From the NCBI GenBank assembly GCA_030615265.1, contig JAUWZP010000012.1:1-34064 (forward strand): DNA of 34,064 nt, given 5' to 3'. The notes under the pieces are model-generated. The model saw nothing but the letters and a program-made list of their open reading frames with translations. It was not told the DNA's origin and made no database searches. Source of the stretch: Candidatus Bathyarchaeota archaeon. Lineage in GTDB: Archaea > Thermoproteota > Bathyarchaeia > Bathyarchaeales > Bathyarchaeaceae. The number at the start of each line of letters is the position of its first letter. Within the stretch, counting starts at the first letter, position 1. The translations under genes were made by a program, and so were the position numbers. This document shows, in pieces, positions 18,638 to 28,678 of the stretch.

Positions 18638-18871
18638 CTACTTCTTCTTTATCAGCTCGACTCTTCTCTTGCCTCTTATTACGGATGAAACATGGATTTT
18701 GCCTTCAATTTCCATTCTCATCAGTGTCTGGTTAAGGATGCCGAATCCAATGTCTTCTTGGCTTTCTTTCAGAATGTTAAATAGCTCCATGTCTGTCATT
18801 GGTCCTTTGTTTTGTAACAGTTCGATTATTGTCATGTGAAGCGGATGGGGTTTCCATATCTTAATCGACAT
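18638..18871 (-). CDS. Small winged-helix protein
   Basis: 77 aa, HMTIIELLQNKGPMTDMELFNILKES...LMRMEIEGKIHVSS, wHTH pattern. Confidence 0.6.
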   Translation of the reverse strand: MSIKIWKPHPLHMTIIELLQNKGPMTDMELFNILKESQEDIGFGILNQTLMRMEIEGKIHVSSVIRGKRRVELIKKK

Positions 18872-18888
18872 AGTGTTTTCCTCAATTA

Positions 18889-21060
18889 CTATGAAATTGG
18901 AGTTGCAGGCTTCTTCACCCGTCTAATGGCTTTCATAAAACTCTTGTACCAAGTTTCCATGTCCGACGAGATGGTTGGCCCAATTTTCTCTAGAGCTTTA
19001 TGGAAATCGTTGAGTGATATCTCTTTGGAGTTTATGTCTTGTCTCAAAGCATTCATGGCTGCCTCTCGGCAAACGGCGTCGATGTCTGCTCCAGAATAGC
19101 TTTTGGTGTTGCTGGCCAACTCTGCTTGGTCGATGTCCTTCGCTAAAGGCATGTCTTTGGTGTAGATTTTGAAAATCTCCAGCCTAGCTTTCTCGTTTGG
19201 TTCAGGCACGTAAATCAGACGGTCAAATCTTCCAGGTCGTAGAACAGCTGGGTCAACGATGTCAGGACGATTGGTGGCAGCGACGATCACAACATCTTCA
19301 AGGGTCATTATACCATCCATCTCAGTCAGCAATTGACTAATAACGCGTTCAGTCACGCCACTGTTTGAAAAGCCCATTCCGCGTCGAGGTACAAGCGAAT
19401 CAAACTCATCAAAGAAAATCACGGCTGGTGAGGCCATCCGTGCCTTTCGGAAAACCTCGCGTATGGCTTTCTCTGACTCCCCAACCCATTTTGAAAAGAT
19501 CTCTGGACCTTTAATGCTGACGAAGTTGGCTTCGCTTTCAGTGGCCACAGCTCTTGCAAGCAGGGTTTTGCCGCAGCCTGGTGGTCCATACAGCAAGATT
19601 CCTTTGGGTGGGCGGATGCCCATTCGCTCGAAGAGTTCTGGATTCTTAATGGGCCATTCAACGGCTTCTTTTAACTCTTCTTTAACTTCTTCCAAGCCTC
19701 CGATTTGGTCCCAGTGAACTGTGGGTATCTCGATGTAGACTTCTCTCATGGCGGTGGGGGTTATTTCTTTGTAGGCGTTCAGGAAGTCTTCCATGAGTAT
19801 CTTCATTTTTTCTAAGACGCTTGGGGGAATTCTTTCTTCTTCTAGGTTGATTTCTGGTAGATACCGCCTTAACGCTTTCATTGCTGTTTCTCTTGCAAGT
19901 GCAGCGAGGTCTGCGCCTGTGTAGCCGTGGGTCATCTGTGACAGCTTTTTCAAGTCAACATCTTTAGCTAACGGCATTCCACGTGTGTGAATCTGCAGAA
20001 CTTCGTATCGCCCCGGTTTGTCGGGGACGCCTATCTCAACCTCTCGGTCAAATCTTCCCGGCCTACGTAGAGCAGGGTCAAGTGCACCTGGTCTGTTGGT
20101 TGCACCTATAACGATAACATTTCCTCTTCCGCTTAGCCCGTCCATCAAAGCAAGAAGTTGGGCAACCACTCGTCTTTCAACTTCGCCTGTAACCTCTTCC
20201 CGTTTGGGGGCGATGGCGTCAAGTTCATCTATGAAGATTATACTAGGCGAATTTTGCTGAGCCTGCTGAAAGATCTCACGTAGTCGCGCCTCGGATTCGC
20301 CGTAAAACTTGCTCATGATTTCCGGCCCGTTTATAGACTGGAAATTGACTTCAGACTCGTTTGCCACGGCCCTTGCAAGCAGGGTTTTGCCGCAACCAGG
20401 TGGCCCGTGAAGCAAAACTCCTTTTGGAGGGTCGATTCCCAGTCTCTGAAAGATTTCTGGATGACGTAACGGAAGCTCAATCATCTCTCGGACGCGCTGA
20501 ATCTCCTCCCGTAGTCCGCCTATGTCCTCATAGGTAGTGCGAGGCATACCTTTGGCTTCAGGGGCTGGTTCATTCAGAATCTGTAAGTTAGTATCGTACG
20601 TGATGCGAACAATGCCGTGGGGTCGGGTCTTGGTGACAATGAACGGTATGGCGTGGCCCAGCATCATTACCAGGGTTGTGTCGCCTTCAACAAAGGTGCG
20701 TTCCATGAGTCGGTTCTTGACAAAGTTTGTGAAGTCTTGATCCACGTTGAGCCGCATGTCAACTGGCGCCAAGACAACGCTTGCTGCATTCTTCACTTTG
20801 CCTGATTTTGCGACGACGTATTCGTTTATGGCTACTCCAGCGTTTTTGCGGGTGAACCCGTCGATTCTTATGATGCCGCGGTCTTGGTCTTCGGAGTAGG
20901 CTGGCCATGCAATGGCGGCGGTGGTTCTTTTTCCAACGATTTCAACGACGTCTCCAGCTGATATGCCAAGTTTCTGCATGGTTCGCTGGTCGATTCTGGC
21001 TATGCCTCTTCCTACGTCTCGTTGTCGGGCGTCTCCAACTCTAAGCTGCAATTCACTCAT
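18889..21060 (-). CDS. CDC48/VAT family AAA ATPase
   Basis: N-domain plus two AAA modules ([19 protein letters not shown] / [47 protein letters not shown]). Confidence 0.97.
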   Translation of the reverse strand: MSELQLRVGDARQRDVGRGIARIDQRTMQKLGISAGDVVEIVGKRTTAAIAWPAYSEDQDRGIIRIDGFTRKNAGVAINEYVVAKSGKVKNAASVVLAPVDMRLNVDQDFTNFVKNRLMERTFVEGDTTLVMMLGHAIPFIVTKTRPHGIVRITYDTNLQILNEPAPEAKGMPRTTYEDIGGLREEIQRVREMIELPLRHPEIFQRLGIDPPKGVLLHGPPGCGKTLLARAVANESEVNFQSINGPEIMSKFYGESEARLREIFQQAQQNSPSIIFIDELDAIAPKREEVTGEVERRVVAQLLALMDGLSGRGNVIVIGATNRPGALDPALRRPGRFDREVEIGVPDKPGRYEVLQIHTRGMPLAKDVDLKKLSQMTHGYTGADLAALARETAMKALRRYLPEINLEEERIPPSVLEKMKILMEDFLNAYKEITPTAMREVYIEIPTVHWDQIGGLEEVKEELKEAVEWPIKNPELFERMGIRPPKGILLYGPPGCGKTLLARAVATESEANFVSIKGPEIFSKWVGESEKAIREVFRKARMASPAVIFFDEFDSLVPRRGMGFSNSGVTERVISQLLTEMDGIMTLEDVVIVAATNRPDIVDPAVLRPGRFDRLIYVPEPNEKARLEIFKIYTKDMPLAKDIDQAELASNTKSYSGADIDAVCREAAMNALRQDINSKEISLNDFHKALEKIGPTISSDMETWYKSFMKAIRRVKKPATPIS

Positions 21061-21187
21061 GGATTTTCACTTCTCATGTGGTTTTAAGCGCGACTTCTAT
21101 GTTCTGAAAGCTTAATTTATTTTCTATTATAGACTGAAAGTAACTTATTTAACACCTAAGTTTTATTTATATCGGTTTTGCTTCGAT

Positions 21188-21215
21188 GCGCGCGATATAC
21201 CGACTTTCCAAATAT
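21188..21215 (+). repeat. 28-bp inverted repeat, left copy (GCGCGCGATATACCGACTTTCCAAATAT)
   Basis: Exact reverse complement at 27056-27083. Confidence 0.95.
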
Positions 21216-21354
21216 GCACATAACACGTTAAGATCGATCGAAGTCCTAGATATTAACTATTATAGTTAAAGGGACGATAGCTGTTTGGTGGGTTGGTGTT
21301 TTGAGTGGTCTTCGTTTGTAGATGACCATAGCAACCGTGAGCAGAATAAATGTT

Positions 21355-23757
21355 CTATAGAGTGCCTTCTGAAGGAAGTGTAGGAGCAGTTGGTGTTGGT
21401 GGCTTTCTCTTCTTTAAGAAGTAGACTGCTCCAGCCAACGCTACGATTCCTACAATTACTATTATCCAGAACCACCACTGCATCCAGAAAGGAACTTGGA
21501 CTACTGCGTAAACATAGTATTGTCCATTATTGTCATCAATTGCATAGTTTCCTGCATTATCGTATGCAATGATTCTGTACTGTACGTTGGTTCCGCCCGG
21601 TAATCCTGGGATTTCTCCTTCGTAGGTGTCTCCGGTCGCCTTGCTCATTGTGACGTTATTCCAAGTTTCACCGTCGTCCGTGCTGTAAGAAAGGATTACT
21701 CCATCAGGGCGGACTCCGGTGTACGCATCAGTCACGTTCACTGAAACTGTTACAGCTTCATCAATGTCAGAAATTTCTGGTGTGTGAATGGGAGTGCCAA
21801 TTACAGGAGGGGTGTTGTCATGTTCAATTTGGAAAATTAGGTCCTTAAGGCTACTGATGGATTGGTTGTTCCAGATCATTCTATCTGGATCGCTGATGTC
21901 TGGTTCTGGTACGGTTCCAGGTCGAAAGATTGTCACTATATGGGTTGCGTTGCTGCCTCCTTCAACTGTTACTTTTAGTTTCTCTCTCTCTCTTGGTGGT
22001 TCGTCTTCGCTTGTGATGTTGAAGAATCTTTCAAGTTTGAAGCTTGTGGCATTTATCCAGTCTAACGGTGGCAGAACTGCAAATCCGCTTACATCGGCTT
22101 CCACCGAAGTCTCGGTTAGGTTGAGGCTCATTTTGAAATTGGTTAAGTCTAGTTGTGTCTCGTTGATGATTCGCAGCTGCGATGTTAACGGTTGCGGTAC
22201 GTCGCCGTAGGTCAGAAACATGCTTTTTATGTAGTTGATTTCGGCGTTGAAATCATCTTGGATGGTAGCGGTTGCGGTGAGGGTTGCCTGCCCGTTCTCA
22301 TAATCCAACGAAACCTCTGCTGAATCAACAGTGCAATACGTGGTATTTAGAATCGACTCTATGAATGATACCAGTTCAGGCGATATTTCAGGTATTTCCG
22401 GCAAGATCGGGACAATGCCGTTAATGAGTTTGGTTATGTTAACAGTGAACACAAGATTCATATCGGCTTCTTTAAGGGCATGTGCGTACGTTAACACGAA
22501 GGAACCGCTTTCAATCAAAGACCACGTCGCATTTAACACTTCAAACATAGAAGCTGGTTGCTCTGTCATATTGACAAACGTCTGAATGAGGTCTCCCTGG
22601 AACTCTGCCTCAAAATCAACCATAGCGCCGATGGTGTTGTACGGCGTGGTCGTAGTGTTTAACCTTGTGCATTTGAATAGCCCCTGTGTCATGTTGTATA
22701 GGGAATCAGGTCCCTGTCCTGGGATTGTGCTGTTGAACTGTTGAAGTAAATCGTCAAGAATCGTTGCGTTTATTTCCCCAAAATCAGGGTAATTACCGAA
22801 GATGACTGTTGAAGAGCCATTGAGGTATACGTAAGTATTGTTTCCTTCGAAGTCCATTTTTATGTCGTCTAGTGGAAAACCGGGCAGTATGTCAACTGTG
22901 ACATTACCATCTACCATGTTGCCCGCGTATTCCCCCATCACCGTGAAGTCCGTAATGTTAAAAGGAAACTCAGAAGCTATACCAGGCGGAAAGATCGTTG
23001 AGCCGCTAATCGTAGTGGTGAGAAGACCATCAGAATATTCTGAGAGCAATTTGAAGGCTGACGAATTGAACGGGAACTGAGACGCTTCTTCCGGTGGAAT
23101 GATTAATGTAAAGTTCGCTGATACCAGAGTCACGGTGTCGCTCTTTTTGATTTCAGCAACTACATACATTGGAGGCTCTGGGTAGGGCGGCTCCATATGA
23201 GTGTAATTCAGTGCGCCCTGCATGACTACTTGGCCGTCGGGGTATACGACAAAAATCGCTTCTATATCTGCAAAGGGTGAATCGAACTGCGTGTATAGGT
23301 ACTCTGTTGATAGAGGAACATCATATACGGAGTCAAGCCAATGGTCTGTGTACTCAAAAGGAGGAACGTACTCTACAGAATAGAGATGTATTCCAGAAAC
23401 GTTCACAGGGTTTAAACCTGAAACGTAGATTGTAGGGCCGTAAAGCGACACATTGACAACTCGTATACCAGCATCAAGGTGCTCAGATTTATGACCTGAG
23501 ACACTGTAAGAAACAGAAGTGGAGTCTCGGAGTCCCGAAATTTCGACTTTATAATCCCCTGGATCAGTAACGTTAACCTCTACGCCCACCTCAAGGTAAT
23601 CGAAGGCTCCATCACCATCAGTATCCACTCCTCTATCGTCTATACTGCCAGTAAGACTTGCCACCGGCTGCGCATGCGCACGCCAGAAAATCGATAAAGT
23701 TGAGAAGGTCAGAAGAGACATCAGCATGATTATTAAGATTCTTTTGCCAATCCTCAT
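21355..23757 (-). CDS. Large secreted/surface protein with C-terminal TM anchor
   Basis: Signal peptide MRIGKRILIIMLMSLLTFSTLSIFWRAHAQP, many N-glycosylation sequons, Ig-like DNTPPVIGTPIHTPEISDIDEAVTVSVNVTDAYTG, TM WFWIIVIVGIVALAGAVYFLKKRK. Confidence 0.75.
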   Translation of the reverse strand: MRIGKRILIIMLMSLLTFSTLSIFWRAHAQPVASLTGSIDDRGVDTDGDGAFDYLEVGVEVNVTDPGDYKVEISGLRDSTSVSYSVSGHKSEHLDAGIRVVNVSLYGPTIYVSGLNPVNVSGIHLYSVEYVPPFEYTDHWLDSVYDVPLSTEYLYTQFDSPFADIEAIFVVYPDGQVVMQGALNYTHMEPPYPEPPMYVVAEIKKSDTVTLVSANFTLIIPPEEASQFPFNSSAFKLLSEYSDGLLTTTISGSTIFPPGIASEFPFNITDFTVMGEYAGNMVDGNVTVDILPGFPLDDIKMDFEGNNTYVYLNGSSTVIFGNYPDFGEINATILDDLLQQFNSTIPGQGPDSLYNMTQGLFKCTRLNTTTTPYNTIGAMVDFEAEFQGDLIQTFVNMTEQPASMFEVLNATWSLIESGSFVLTYAHALKEADMNLVFTVNITKLINGIVPILPEIPEISPELVSFIESILNTTYCTVDSAEVSLDYENGQATLTATATIQDDFNAEINYIKSMFLTYGDVPQPLTSQLRIINETQLDLTNFKMSLNLTETSVEADVSGFAVLPPLDWINATSFKLERFFNITSEDEPPREREKLKVTVEGGSNATHIVTIFRPGTVPEPDISDPDRMIWNNQSISSLKDLIFQIEHDNTPPVIGTPIHTPEISDIDEAVTVSVNVTDAYTGVRPDGVILSYSTDDGETWNNVTMSKATGDTYEGEIPGLPGGTNVQYRIIAYDNAGNYAIDDNNGQYYVYAVVQVPFWMQWWFWIIVIVGIVALAGAVYFLKKRKPPTPTAPTLPSEGTL

Positions 23758-23887
23758 AATATTCACACCTATGACCACGCGTATTATTGATAGAATTATT
23801 TATGTTCTTCGCACAATAGTTATAGGATTAAAACCGATTCAGAGCTCAAAATCAAGTGAAAGGAAGGATTATGCTACGCGAATCACC

Positions 23888-25057
23888 ATGATGTGTCTAA
23901 GAAACCTCCTCCGAAGACGTTTTAGAACTTCACTTTGCCTATTCGGTGTCTCCCTAGCCACTATCTTCATCGTAGCCATAGGCGCAACCACTACAAATTA
24001 CACGGCGGTCATCAGAGAAATGAACATATTTTTCAGTGGAGATGTCGTTGTCGTAGCCGAAGGCGCCATGGTCATTCAAGCTTTTCCTGTTATGGGAGGA
24101 AACCTTCCAGTAAGTGTAGCTGAAAAAGTGCAGCAGGTGAATGGCGTTAAGACAGCAGTTCCTATGTTGGTTAGATTCGGTTATCAAGTTGAAGCCGTTA
24201 TTCAACTTGCTCCAACAAACGTCAGCATCGGAATACCTCCTGGGAACTGGTCTGTTCTGGTGGGTCACACGCCCCTCAAGCCGGGTGGAAATTGGCCATC
24301 AGGGGATCCGGGTAAAAAAGAGGTTGTCGTCGGTCCATCTCTCGCCGGTCAATATGACCTTGCTGTAAGCTCAAAGGTAAAGGTGGAAAACACGAGTTTG
24401 ACGGTGATAGGCATTCTTGACACACGATCTGCTCTTCTTTCTCGATCGATAATCCTACCACTCAAATTGGCCCAACGCCTATACTATGGACACACCATGT
24501 GGATTAACATGGTCGTCGCCAAGCCTGAAGAGTACGGGATACAGGAACAAGTGGCGAATAGAATTGAAGAAGGAATTGAGGGACTTGAGGCTTTAACGAC
24601 TCATGAAAGACACGAAATTATTGAACCTCTTCTTCATGACGTAGAAACTTGGACTCTAGGACTAAATAGCGTGCTTTCCCTCCTAAGTATGATCCTCGTG
24701 ACAACGGTTGCCATGATGAACGTATCTGAGAGGAGAAGGGACTTCGCTACCTTAGATGCAATTGGAGCTCCAAAGAGCGCAATCTTCCGCATGGTCATCA
24801 CCGAAACCATGTTGATAGGGCTGCTTGGTGGGCTAGCCGGAATATTGTTAGGTTCAATAGCCGCGATACTGATAGCCAGCTTTTACACAAACATCCCGCT
24901 CTCAATGTTTTTCTTTGACCTTTTCAACATCGTTTCTCCACTTTTTATGATGAAAATTCTTGCATCCACAGCGGCTGTAAGCTGCGTTGCAGGAGTCATA
25001 CCCGCCATAGCTGCCTCAAGAATGAACATCTCAGAGGTTTTGAGGTCGGAATATTGA
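23888..25057 (+). CDS. ABC transporter permease (FtsX/MacB-like)
   Basis: N-terminal TM, extracytoplasmic MacB-PCD-like region, C-terminal FtsX-like 3 TM (VSERRRDFATLDAIGAPKSAIFRMVITETMLIGLLGGLAGILLG); ORF open from 23726. Confidence 0.8.
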   Translation: MMCLRNLLRRRFRTSLCLFGVSLATIFIVAIGATTTNYTAVIREMNIFFSGDVVVVAEGAMVIQAFPVMGGNLPVSVAEKVQQVNGVKTAVPMLVRFGYQVEAVIQLAPTNVSIGIPPGNWSVLVGHTPLKPGGNWPSGDPGKKEVVVGPSLAGQYDLAVSSKVKVENTSLTVIGILDTRSALLSRSIILPLKLAQRLYYGHTMWINMVVAKPEEYGIQEQVANRIEEGIEGLEALTTHERHEIIEPLLHDVETWTLGLNSVLSLLSMILVTTVAMMNVSERRRDFATLDAIGAPKSAIFRMVITETMLIGLLGGLAGILLGSIAAILIASFYTNIPLSMFFFDLFNIVSPLFMMKILASTAAVSCVAGVIPAIAASRMNISEVLRSEY

Positions 25058-25734
25058 TAGTCGAGACCCAGGAATTGACACGAATGTACCGCCTTGGCGC
25101 GTCCGTCATCATGGCCGTGAACAAGGTGAGTCTGGAGATCAAGGAATCTACTTTCGTTTCGATCGCAGGGCCTTCCGGTTCTGGGAAAACTACGCTTCTA
25201 CACTTGATAGGATTAAATGACCGTCCCACTTCAGGAAAAGTCTTTTTCAAGAACGAGGATACTTCACTTCTAAGCCACAGAGAGCGGAGGGAAATCAGGC
25301 TTCGGAACATCGGGTTTGTTTTTCAAACCTTTAACTTGCTGCCTACACTCACGGCTCTAGAGAATGTTGAACTGCCTATGGCACTAGCAAAGATTCCGCC
25401 AAAGCTGCAAAGGGAAAAAGCTATTCAACTTCTTGAAGCAGTTGGGCTTACTGGCAGGCTTCAACACAGATCCAAAGAGTTGAGCACTGGAGAGATGCAA
25501 CGGGTGGCAATAGCTAGGGCCCTTGCAAACGACCCCCTTTTGATTCTTGCAGATGAACCTACAGGCGAACTTGACTCTGAAACCGGATATGAGATCATAA
25601 AGTTGCTTCTCCGCTTGTGCAGAACACACAAAACCACGGTAGTTGTGGCAACTCACGATGAAAGAGTTGCCAAAGCGTCTGACGTAAAGTACAGTATGCG
25701 GGACGGCTTGATCACGCGAGATGTTGGATTATGA
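25054..25734 (+). CDS. ABC transporter ATP-binding protein (MacB/LolD-like)
   Basis: Walker [10 protein letters not shown], signature [15 protein letters not shown], Walker [14 protein letters not shown]; overlaps permease stop. Confidence 0.9.
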   Translation: MIVETQELTRMYRLGASVIMAVNKVSLEIKESTFVSIAGPSGSGKTTLLHLIGLNDRPTSGKVFFKNEDTSLLSHRERREIRLRNIGFVFQTFNLLPTLTALENVELPMALAKIPPKLQREKAIQLLEAVGLTGRLQHRSKELSTGEMQRVAIARALANDPLLILADEPTGELDSETGYEIIKLLLRLCRTHKTTVVVATHDERVAKASDVKYSMRDGLITRDVGL

Positions 25735-25739
25735 GCTTT

Positions 25740-25780
25740 TCACACTAATATGTGTGTGCGCCTCAAGCTGAGGATGCGGA
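25740..25780. terminator. Possible tandem hairpins downstream of ABC ATPase gene
   Basis: CACACtaatatGTGTG and CCTCAagcTGAGG palindromes. Confidence 0.3.
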
Positions 25781-25819
25781 GTATTTTAGCCTGTTTGTTG
25801 GTTAGACCTTGAAGAAGAG

Positions 25820-26950
25820 GTGCTTTCCATCGCAACAGAAGTTAAGCTCTATGAGGGTTATTTTCACGCCATCATGGCCAGGTTCGATCAGTTAGAACAT
25901 AAATTGGAGAGTCTCATCGAAAAGGTCATAGATGAGGTCAAGGATGGGAATGAGCCGAAAGACCTTCCGCTGAACGAGTTCTTCTCTACCTTCTGCGCGT
26001 TGAAGGCTTGGAATGAAAACCACCCAAGCGCCAAAGGGTACAAGTCAAGCTTAAACTGGTTCTTCAGGTTTCTAAGGAAAAGATATCCAGAGGTAAGGAG
26101 CTTGAGAGAATTAACGCCGATCATGATCTCGGAGTACATTAAGTACCACAAAGAAAGGCACATCTTCTCGAAGAGGCACAACCAGTGGGAGAAGCTAAGT
26201 GAGCGTACCATCAACGCGCACATCAAAAAGCTCCGCCACGCCTTAGAAACGGTTGACAGCCGAGGAACCCAAGAGCTTCGAGAACGCCTAATCACCATTA
26301 AGAGACCGAGGTTAAAGAAGAATCTATATATTCCAACAGATGAGGAGCTAACCAAGATCCCTGAACTACTTAAGAGGCTGAGGGAAAGCAGAAGGGAGGA
26401 TTATAAGTACCTCGCTTTCCTAGCCGCAACTGTCTTGCAGTTCTGTGGAAGAACAAACGCCCTCTCGGAGCTTAGGTTTAACATGATCGAGGGGTTAGGG
26501 AATGGCGAGAAGCCAATAGTTTCATACATTGGCAAGCACGGAGTGGAGCAGGTGAAGGGCATAACCAATGAATGGTACAGGGATTTCCTATCGGAGTGGA
26601 AGGAGTACGTTCATCACAGATACGGAAACACGCAATACTTCTTCCCGAGGAAGTGGGACGGCGAAATAGGGCACATAGCCGATGATCAGTTCCGATTGAA
26701 GTTTAAAGAATTCATGAATATGTGCGGATTGTCTCAATTAACAGTTCACAGCGTCAGATACATCTACGCGACTAAGCTCTATCTGAAGGGCGTTCGGAAG
26801 GACGCCATCAAAGACATCCTCGGAGTGGATGAGAGAACACTAAAGTATTATATTAAAGCGATGCAGGAGCGAAAGAAAAAAGTCTTGTTCACCCACCTAG
26901 AAAAGGTAAGTGTACTGCCCAAAAAGAAGGGAAAAACAGGGCTACCCTAA
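25820..26950 (+). CDS. Tyrosine recombinase / integrase
   Basis: SAM-like N-domain (KGYKSSLNWFFRFLRKRYPEV) and catalytic-type motifs GRTNALSELRF, IGKHG, HSVRYIYATKLYLKG, DILGVDERTLKYYI. Confidence 0.85.
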   Translation: MLSIATEVKLYEGYFHAIMARFDQLEHKLESLIEKVIDEVKDGNEPKDLPLNEFFSTFCALKAWNENHPSAKGYKSSLNWFFRFLRKRYPEVRSLRELTPIMISEYIKYHKERHIFSKRHNQWEKLSERTINAHIKKLRHALETVDSRGTQELRERLITIKRPRLKKNLYIPTDEELTKIPELLKRLRESRREDYKYLAFLAATVLQFCGRTNALSELRFNMIEGLGNGEKPIVSYIGKHGVEQVKGITNEWYRDFLSEWKEYVHHRYGNTQYFFPRKWDGEIGHIADDQFRLKFKEFMNMCGLSQLTVHSVRYIYATKLYLKGVRKDAIKDILGVDERTLKYYIKAMQERKKKVLFTHLEKVSVLPKKKGKTGLP

Positions 26951-27055
26951 ACCATAGGGTTCAACTAAAAATCGAACTATTTCCCTTTTCGAGATTTCTC
27001 TCGCGTTGACCGATTGATAAATGGTTCACAGAATCCTAAAGTATATATCATACAT

Positions 27056-27083
27056 ATATTTGGAAAGTCGGTATATCGCGCGC
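27056..27083 (-). repeat. 28-bp inverted repeat, right copy
   Basis: ATATTTGGAAAGTCGGTATATCGCGCGC, exact reverse complement of 21188-21215. Confidence 0.95.
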
Positions 27084-27176
27084 GCAAGAAGATAGGTTAT
27101 GCACATAATCATAGTTATATCACGAAAGTTTGTTGGGTCTATGTCTTCGGTTAGTGCTCCGTTACGTTCTGGACAT

Positions 27177-27458
27177 TTAAGAGACATGTTTAGTCAACTT
27201 ACGCCACGACCACGTTTTCGTGTTTAAAATCCATGTTTGCTGTGGGTCTAATTCCCAATGGCATTGCCGACATATCTTTTCAGGGTGAAATGGTGAACTG
27301 CGGAGATAATAGTCAGACTGTTTATGGCATCTCGGACACTTTCTAGTTTCAACTTCTTTCTTCTTGTGATACTCCATTTCACATTTTTCATTACAGTATT
27401 TTCTCTGTCCCCATCCATAAGTGGGGGGTAGTTCTGTCTGACAGTTTAAACATTTCAT
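27177..27458 (-). CDS. Small zinc-finger protein, hypothetical
   Basis: MKCLNCQTELPPTYGWGQRKYCNEKCEMEYHKKKEVETRKCPRCHKQ...CRQCHW; several CxxC knuckles. Confidence 0.6.
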   Translation of the reverse strand: MKCLNCQTELPPTYGWGQRKYCNEKCEMEYHKKKEVETRKCPRCHKQSDYYLRSSPFHPEKICRQCHWELDPQQTWILNTKTWSWRKLTKHVS

Positions 27459-27510
27459 TAGTCATTCAACCTTCGATGTGCTTTATCCAAAACCTTATAG
27501 TTTATCAGAA

Positions 27511-27588
27511 ACGTTCGTTCACGTTCCACTCTTAAAACGTGAATGTCGTCTTCACGGTAGTATTTGTCGTGCCACTTTTAAAACGTTC
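27511..27588. repeat. Short direct-repeat cluster upstream of the zinc-finger gene
   Basis: CCACTCTTAAAACGT (27526-27540) and CCACTTTTAAAACGT (27572-27586); ACGTTC at 27511, 27521, 27583. Confidence 0.5.
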
Positions 27589-27618
27589 TAATTTATCTGA
27601 AGAAAAGAGCGCGCGCAT

Positions 27619-28458
27619 TCACTTCCTTTGCAAATCTTCGATTGAAAGAGGGGGAAGGCTTTCCGCTGAACTGGGAATCGTCGCAAGCCTGTATTCCTTT
27701 GGCTTTGGAATGAGGTCTTCAATGTGTATGAGTTCTTTTTCCAACTGTCTTTTTGTTATTTCTTCAAAATCCTTTTGCAATTCCTCAAGGCTTTGTGTTA
27801 AATCGGCAACCCAATGTTCGCCGTTTCTTGTTTCAGGTGGATTCTCCTTGATGGTTTCGTTTAGTTTGTTGATGAGCTTTCGGACATACTTGATTGAAGG
27901 CTCTAAACCGAGGAGTTGTTTAAGATACTCCGAGGGAGTTTTATACGGTTTTCCTTCTCTTTCTGCAATCCATCGGGCGAGAATTCGCTCAACTTTCTTG
28001 TTTCTTATACCGAATTTCCGGTATGCTCCAAGCGGAGTCAGCTCAGTTTCTGGCTGTTCAGAATTGTTCACCTTAAAGCCGAATGGATACTGCCGTTCGC
28101 ATGTTGAGCATAGGATGCTGATTGTTGTTGTGAAGCCTCTCTGGCGGATTCTCGTCCAAGTTGTGTTGAACTCGCCTTTGAAAGCATAGAGTTTCTCAAA
28201 GTAATCTACAAAGGATTTTGCTTCTCGATGGATCTGATTCCACTTTTTGGTGAGTTCAGCAGCATCCTTTAATATCGGCCATAAATTTCGGTAGCTTTCG
28301 TTTCCACTGGTGCTTGCGATGTCTTCTTGCTCGATTTTTAGTTTTTCAAATCCACAGCTGCAATGCCACTCAATTAAAGCGCCTAATTTAGGTTTTCTCA
28401 CATGAAGATTTTCAGGTACATCTATTTCAACAGTTAAACCTTCAACTCGAAATTTCAT
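27619..28458 (-). CDS. Hypothetical protein with Cys pairs (accessory)
   Basis: 279-aa ORF; HCSCGF and CSTCERQYPFGF; no recognised family. Confidence 0.55.
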   Translation of the reverse strand: MKFRVEGLTVEIDVPENLHVRKPKLGALIEWHCSCGFEKLKIEQEDIASTSGNESYRNLWPILKDAAELTKKWNQIHREAKSFVDYFEKLYAFKGEFNTTWTRIRQRGFTTTISILCSTCERQYPFGFKVNNSEQPETELTPLGAYRKFGIRNKKVERILARWIAEREGKPYKTPSEYLKQLLGLEPSIKYVRKLINKLNETIKENPPETRNGEHWVADLTQSLEELQKDFEEITKRQLEKELIHIEDLIPKPKEYRLATIPSSAESLPPLSIEDLQRK

Positions 28459-28649
28459 AAAACAACCCAGCCCTTAAGTTGCATCTTCTCGCGAAGAGTT
28501 CGAGGCTCACGTGAAACATGCCTCTTCTCCTCTGGCTCACCGACTGAAGAGACAGCAGGTTTTTCCTTTTTCAGAACAGAATCCATGAAAGCTTTGAATT
28601 GCTGCCCTGACATGCTATCCTTAAGCCTGTGGAATTCAGTATTATTCAA
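28455..28649 (-). CDS. Small hypothetical protein, translationally coupled (ATGA) to 27619-28458
   Basis: 64-aa ORF overlapping the downstream ORF by 4 nt. Confidence 0.45.
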   Translation of the reverse strand: MNNTEFHRLKDSMSGQQFKAFMDSVLKKEKPAVSSVGEPEEKRHVSREPRTLREKMQLKGWVVL

Positions 28650-28678
28650 TGCAATAACTTGCTGGAGCTTCTTTTCCC

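Noticed and set aside
26950-26990. GGGTTCAACT after the integrase stop matches the tRNA-Lys T-arm, suggesting an att site
   Set aside because: Only about 10 nt of a generic T-loop consensus; no longer shared block with the tRNA was found
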